This document shows positions 14,553 to 17,579 of a stretch of DNA of 17,579 bases, one piece after another. A program made the position numbers and the translations under genes. A model generated the notes under the pieces. That model ran no database searches. It saw only the letters and a program-made list of their open reading frames with translations, and was not told the DNA's origin. Origin of the DNA: Bacillota bacterium (lineage in GTDB: Bacteria > Bacillota_A > Clostridia > Lachnospirales > Bianqueaceae); contig JAFOIR010000001.1 in assembly GCA_017420625.1 (NCBI GenBank), positions 1 to 17,579 on the forward strand. Direction: 5' to 3'. How positions within the stretch are numbered: the stretch's first letter is position 1; every line of letters begins with the position of its first letter.

Positions 14553-14626
14553 CGGCTACACTAAACAGACTCTGCATGCTATCCTATCGGATTACAGTTA
14601 CAGTCGTTTGGTGTAGCCGTTTTTTT
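14553..14626 (+). terminator. Inward-facing terminator hairpin at the IS66 left end
   Basis: CGGCTACACTAAAC (14553-14566) pairs with GTTTGGTGTAGCCG (14606-14619) with one mismatch. The stem extends by GACT/AGTC past a bulged A, and seven T follow (14620-14626). It would stop + strand transcripts entering the element antisense to tnpC. Confidence 0.7.
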
Positions 14627-14650
14627 GGCTTTATGTATCTCAGGATCAGG

Positions 14651-16384
14651 TCATACTGAGTAGTCTTCCTCCTCGATTGACCCGGCGACTGAGATATGAC
14701 ATCTATCCTGTATAAAATCTGTCCACGGAAGGTAATTCTCGATGTTTCCAAGCTGCTTTTCATAGCCTGACACCGCAGAAAGTGTGAACAATAAATACTG
14801 ATAGACGTTCAGATTGTTCGCTCTTGCTGTTTCAACGATGCTGTAGAGCATCGTGCTGGCTTCAGCGCCCGCCACAGTGTCGTGGAATAGAAAGTTCTTT
14901 CTACCCATCACATAGGTTTTTGCGGAGCGTTCGGCTCTGTTATTACTAAGGGCAATACGACCGTCCTTTAAATAGTTCCTGAAGTGTTCCTCGTGATTGA
15001 TCGTATAATTAACGGCGGTCTCGAGTTTGCTTCCTCCCAATGGCTTCAGCGTTTTAGCCCATGCAAAAAACTGGTCAAGGATTGGAAGTTCGTTTTTCAA
15101 GCGCGCTTCTTTACGAGCCTCCGGGCTCATGCTTTTATACTTTTTTTCAAGCTCAAACAGTTTTTCACAGTATAAAAAGCCTGTAGTTGCCGGTCCCGGT
15201 TTCTTTTCGTCTATTTTCCCTTTTTCAACCGCCTTCTGCAGTTCGGCCGGGATCGCTTCATACCAATAGCGGCGCAGATGAGCCCAACACGTACAACGTG
15301 TCAGTTGATCTTCCAAGGCATTGTATCCGTCATAACAATCGGTCTGCAAATAGCCGTGAAAATCCTTCAGATACTCTGCCGGTATTTCATGGGACCTTGA
15401 CGGGTTATAGGTATATATGATGATCGGCGGGGAACCGTCATCACCTGTTGTATAGAGCCATATATAGGATTGTTGGGTTGCTTTTCGGCCTGGTTCCTTT
15501 AACACCTTACATGGCGTTTCGTCAGCGTGTAACAGGTCTCGTTTCCGTTGACATTTGGTCATTGCCCCGTACAGCGGTGCCAGGTATTTTTCTGTGGCAG
15601 TAATGACCCAGTTTGCCATCGTGGACCGTCTGAGCCGTACTCCGTCCTGTTCAAGCTGTTTTTCGAGGCGGTAGAGCGGGACATGCTTCATGTATTTTTC
15701 TGTGATTATCCAAGCAACAGTAGAAGGAGATGCCAGTGAATGCTCTATAAAGGGCCTGGGGGCAGCCGGTGCCACGATCACAGGCTCATCATCCTTATCT
15801 TTGCAATGCTTGCAGATGAGCACTTCCTGATATATCTGTACTCGGGTGATCTTGGCCGGAACGACATGTAGTTCCTCCCGTACGAGCTTTTCTCCGAGAA
15901 CCTCCATCTCGTTGCCGCACCAGTCACATATCCGGTCTTCGCCCTTCAGTTTTAGAACAGTCTTTTCTACCGGGAGATTTCCAAGCATCTCATTACGAGT
16001 GCCACGTTTCTTCGATTTCGTTTTTCCTTTGGATTTTTTTTCAGAAAGCAGCGAATCGATATCCGGCTCAACTTCACCGGGATCCTGTTCTGCTTCAACT
16101 TCATTGAAAAGAGAGTATTGTCCTGGAAAGGGAGAGGTTTCTTTCGATCTACCGTAAAGCTTACGAGTAAGATAGGCGATCGTCTCCTCGTAATTGGCGG
16201 ACTTTACGAGAAGCTGTTCGATCAGAAGGGTATGCTGTTTGATTATACTGATCAATTCGCCAGCAGAAGCTTTTTCAAGACTTTCTTCGTCAATATGAGG
16301 AACTGAAATGTTTGCTCCGCTTTGCTCAATCACAACCTTGGGTTCCAAAAATAAAAACCGCCTTTCATTTGATGGTTCAATCAT
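14651..16384 (-). CDS. tnpC: IS66 transposase TnpC (DDE)
   Basis: 577 residues, catalyses transposition of the element. In order: an N-terminal coiled segment (~35-75) ending in YLTRKLYGRSKE, the usual IS66 opening; a zinc-binding part with CDWC (153-156) and CKHC (191-194); a helical DNA-binding part (TVAWIITEKYMKHVPLYRLE); and the RNase H-like core with catalytic Asp288 (LLHADETP), Asp349 (LQTDCYDGYN) and Glu485 (SNNRAERSAK). The C-terminal IS66 tail is present. No frameshift or stop interrupts it, so it looks active. The ATG at 16384 has no ribosome site; TTG at 16348 with AAAGGCGG upstream (start MEPKVVIEQSG) is a fair alternative. Confidence 0.95.
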   Translation of the reverse strand: MIEPSNERRFLFLEPKVVIEQSGANISVPHIDEESLEKASAGELISIIKQHTLLIEQLLVKSANYEETIAYLTRKLYGRSKETSPFPGQYSLFNEVEAEQDPGEVEPDIDSLLSEKKSKGKTKSKKRGTRNEMLGNLPVEKTVLKLKGEDRICDWCGNEMEVLGEKLVREELHVVPAKITRVQIYQEVLICKHCKDKDDEPVIVAPAAPRPFIEHSLASPSTVAWIITEKYMKHVPLYRLEKQLEQDGVRLRRSTMANWVITATEKYLAPLYGAMTKCQRKRDLLHADETPCKVLKEPGRKATQQSYIWLYTTGDDGSPPIIIYTYNPSRSHEIPAEYLKDFHGYLQTDCYDGYNALEDQLTRCTCWAHLRRYWYEAIPAELQKAVEKGKIDEKKPGPATTGFLYCEKLFELEKKYKSMSPEARKEARLKNELPILDQFFAWAKTLKPLGGSKLETAVNYTINHEEHFRNYLKDGRIALSNNRAERSAKTYVMGRKNFLFHDTVAGAEASTMLYSIVETARANNLNVYQYLLFTLSAVSGYEKQLGNIENYLPWTDFIQDRCHISVAGSIEEEDYSV

Positions 16385-16542
16385 ACCAGAAATGCAGTAT
16401 TTTCGCTACTTTGAGTAATTTTATGGGCTGTCAAAATCACAATAGATTTAATGGCTGAGGCAGGGTGATCCAAACGTTTTAAGATACCGCCTAAAAAGTT
16501 TTGAACGTACGCTTTCGAGTATGGTATACCCTCTGAAAAAGC

Positions 16543-16584
16543 AATAAAAAGGGCTCCGAGGGTATTGTATTCGCCCCGAAGCCC
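16543..16584 (-). terminator. Terminator-like hairpin between tnpB and tnpC
   Basis: On the - strand, GGGCTTCGGGG pairs imperfectly with CCCTCGGAGCCC and is followed by TTTTTATT. It lies in the 239-bp gap after tnpB, and could reduce tnpC expression relative to tnpA and tnpB. Nothing else recognisable is in this gap. Confidence 0.55.
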
Positions 16585-16623
16585 ATCTTTTCAACCTCTC
16601 AGATATTTCTCTGTTATGCACAA

Positions 16624-16980
16624 TCAAAAATCACGCGTACCGCTGAGCTTCTGAATAGCCTTTGGCTGATCTATCGAAAGACCTTCCATCAGCCAACGAA
16701 ATTCCTGCCGGGTGAGAGGACGTACCTCGGACTCCTTTCGAGGCCATTGATACCTTCCATTATCCAACCGCTTGTAGTACAGAACAAAACCGTCCTTGTC
16801 GAAATGCAATGCTTTAAGCCTATCGCAACGGCGTCCGCAGAACAGATAAAGAGCATTGGTGAAAGGATCCAGGTCAAATGTATCCTTGATGAGAGACATA
16901 AGACCATCGATGCTCTTGCGCATGTCAGTATAGCCTACAACAAGGTATATCTTATTTACTCCGGAAAGATCGCCTATCAT
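16624..16980 (-). CDS. tnpB: IS66 accessory protein TnpB (Orf2)
   Basis: 118 residues, the normal length for IS66 Orf2. The family hallmarks are present: YLVVGYTDMRKSIDGL, ALYLFCGRRCDRLKAL, DGFVLYYKRLDNGRYQWP. TnpB is needed with TnpA for efficient IS66 transposition, though its biochemical role is unclear. Its ATG overlaps the tnpA stop in an ATGA junction, so the two are translationally coupled. Intact. Confidence 0.95.
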   Translation of the reverse strand: MIGDLSGVNKIYLVVGYTDMRKSIDGLMSLIKDTFDLDPFTNALYLFCGRRCDRLKALHFDKDGFVLYYKRLDNGRYQWPRKESEVRPLTRQEFRWLMEGLSIDQPKAIQKLSGTRDF

Positions 16981-17342
16981 AGATCTGCCCTCAGAGCCCT
17001 GACAACAGCTGAAATGGTACCGGGATCAGCACAGTTATTGATAGAGACCATGATCCCGTTATAGTTAATGCTGATCGGTGTAGTCTGCTGGTTTAATTGC
17101 GGATGCGAAATGGTTTCAGGATTATTGATGATCTCAAGAGGAACCACTTTGGGCTGAAGAGAAACGTTCTGCGCCACAGGTTCCGGTACCTCACAGGCGT
17201 GATGGCGCAGACGGCGTACGTTGTAGTAAAATGTATTGATCGACACATCATTGGCTAGGCACCAGTCCTTATCCGACAGGCCGCTCTCACGGGCTGTAGT
17301 GATGATCTCTTTCCATTCCTCGATCGACTTAGGCTTGTTCAT
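16977..17342 (-). CDS. tnpA: IS66 accessory protein TnpA (Orf1)
   Basis: 121 residues. The N-terminal ~50 residues form a helix-turn-helix of the transposase-8/IS66 Orf1 kind (SIEEWKEIITTARESGLS, DWCLANDVSINTFYYNVRRL), which likely binds the element's DNA. The rest is variable, ending in the common IS66 Orf1 tail pattern (I..NGIMVSI......TISAVVRAL). ATG 17342 is preceded by GGAGG (17350-17354). It sits directly behind a terminator hairpin whose T-run ends about 15 bases before the start, so transcription into this gene must pass that hairpin. Confidence 0.92.
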   Translation of the reverse strand: MNKPKSIEEWKEIITTARESGLSDKDWCLANDVSINTFYYNVRRLRHHACEVPEPVAQNVSLQPKVVPLEIINNPETISHPQLNQQTTPISINYNGIMVSINNCADPGTISAVVRALRADL

Positions 17343-17356
17343 TGGGAATCCTCCAT

Positions 17357-17399
17357 AAAAAAAAAGAACTACAGTAACGGTTCAATGTTACAGTAGTTC
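17357..17399 (-). terminator. Inward-facing terminator/attenuator hairpin upstream of tnpA
   Basis: Arms 17366-17378 and 17387-17399 (13 bp, one mismatch, 8-base loop) are followed on the - strand by nine T and then the tnpA ribosome site. It would block transcripts entering the element from the right. Confidence 0.85.
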
Positions 17400-17401
17400 A
17401 C

Positions 17402-17429
17402 TTTAGATGTCTCCCCGGGGGATTATAAA
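17402..17429 (+). promoter_or_regulatory. Possible outward promoter at the IS66 right end
   Basis: TTTAGA (17402-17407) and TATAAA (17424-17429, inside the inverted repeat) are 16 bases apart and point to the right, towards the partial gene. The -35 box is 4 of 6, the -10 box 5 of 6. Confidence 0.3.
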
Positions 17430-17437
17430 GCGCTTAC
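17423..17437 (-). repeat. IS66 right terminal inverted repeat
   Basis: TTATAAAGCGCTTAC, the perfect inverse of 14533-14547. Confidence 0.92.
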
Positions 17438-17464
17438 AATGAATAAAATCTTAAGGCTATAATT

Positions 17465-17579
17465 ATGGGCTTAATACTTTCGATTGCTATGAGTGCAACT
17501 GTAATGGATGATGCCGAGGCACACGAAGCAGAGACGAATGTTTTTGAACAATCCAATGACAAATTATTTAGTGATGATT
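17465..17579 (+). CDS. Start of a probable exported protein (3' end outside window)
   Basis: From ATG 17465 the frame reads MGLILSIAMSATVMDDAEAH and stays open to the end of the window (38 codons). The hydrophobic start followed by ATVMDDAEA looks like a signal peptide, but it lacks the usual lysines. An ATG at 17439 begins MNK in another frame; one extra A in the AAAA run (17445-17448) would join it as MNKNLKAIIMGLILS, a much more typical signal peptide. The gene may therefore be frameshifted at its start, directly beside the IS66 end. No ribosome site is visible, because the upstream side is the element. Function not recognisable. Confidence 0.45.
   Translation, partial: MGLILSIAMSATVMDDAEAHEAETNVFEQSNDKLFSDD

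Larger units (their letters stand above)
14533..17437 (-). mobile_element. IS66-family insertion sequence, apparently complete
   Basis: A 2905-bp element with 15-bp perfect terminal inverted repeats starting GTAAGCG, as is usual for IS66 ends, and the three canonical genes tnpA, tnpB and tnpC in order on the - strand. Flanking octamers are CATACATC on the left and AATGAATA on the right; they do not match, so there is no target duplication although IS66 elements normally make 8-bp ones. The left flank is the chemotaxis gene and the right flank an unrelated gene. Confidence 0.92.

Noticed and set aside
14525..17445. 8-bp target duplication around IS66
   Set aside because: CATACATC and AATGAATA do not match in either orientation.

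Overview
This window reads as a chromosomal segment of a Gram-positive, clostridial-type bacterium, most likely a gut or rumen Lachnospiraceae-like Firmicute. The evidence is a moderate GC content, strong AGGAGG-type Shine-Dalgarno sites with several TTG and GTG starts, an RsbW-like serine kinase, lipoprotein signal peptides, an IS66 element, and a dispersed short repeat of a kind I associate with clostridia. The taxon is an inference; there is no rRNA or tRNA here. All genes from 1 to 13418 are on the + strand. From 13470 on, the chemotaxis gene and the transposase genes are on the - strand.

Region 1 (1-5187) is an amino-acid ABC transporter and signalling cluster. It holds the end of a binding-protein/permease fusion, an ABC ATPase carrying an extra C-terminal domain that resembles a degenerate RsbW/HATPase fold, a small intact RsbW-type kinase, and a second complete binding-protein/permease fusion. 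The permease part of the second fusion is a near-identical, gap-free 712-bp copy of the first. The copy ends exactly where the ATPase gene should start and is joined to the last ~55 codons of an aminotransferase/aspartate decarboxylase-like gene. A third, more divergent fusion lies at 8732-11038 and also lacks its own ATPase. The two complete fusions share an unusual lobe order: binding lobe II, then a full lobe I-lobe II binding domain, then lobe I, then the permease. This permuted layout, together with the ATPase-HATPase fusion beside a kinase, is the best candidate here for an undescribed system: an amino-acid transporter that may signal through partner switching.

Region 2 (5225-8680) holds accessory genes: a seven-helix membrane protein of unknown function, an AANAT-like acetyltransferase, a truncated SGNH hydrolase, a split-barrel flavoprotein, and a condensation-type acyltransferase whose start appears frameshifted. 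Region 3 (8732-13466) holds the third transporter fusion, a NimA-like split-barrel protein, a PAP2-type membrane phosphatase with an altered catalytic motif, and a methylthioadenosine/S-adenosylhomocysteine nucleosidase with a lipoprotein signal, closed by a bidirectional terminator. Copies of a ~27-bp repeat sit within 7 nt of five stop codons in regions 2 and 3.

Region 4 (13470-17579) is a methyl-accepting chemotaxis protein that has lost its sensory N-terminus at the edge of a 2.9-kb IS66 element (tnpA, tnpB, tnpC, 15-bp perfect inverted ends). The element has no matching target duplication, so a rearrangement rather than a simple insertion is likely. Both ends of the element carry inward-facing terminator hairpins. 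Beyond it starts an exported-protein gene that runs off the window. No stretch longer than 300 bases is without a gene; no tRNA, rRNA or CRISPR array was seen.
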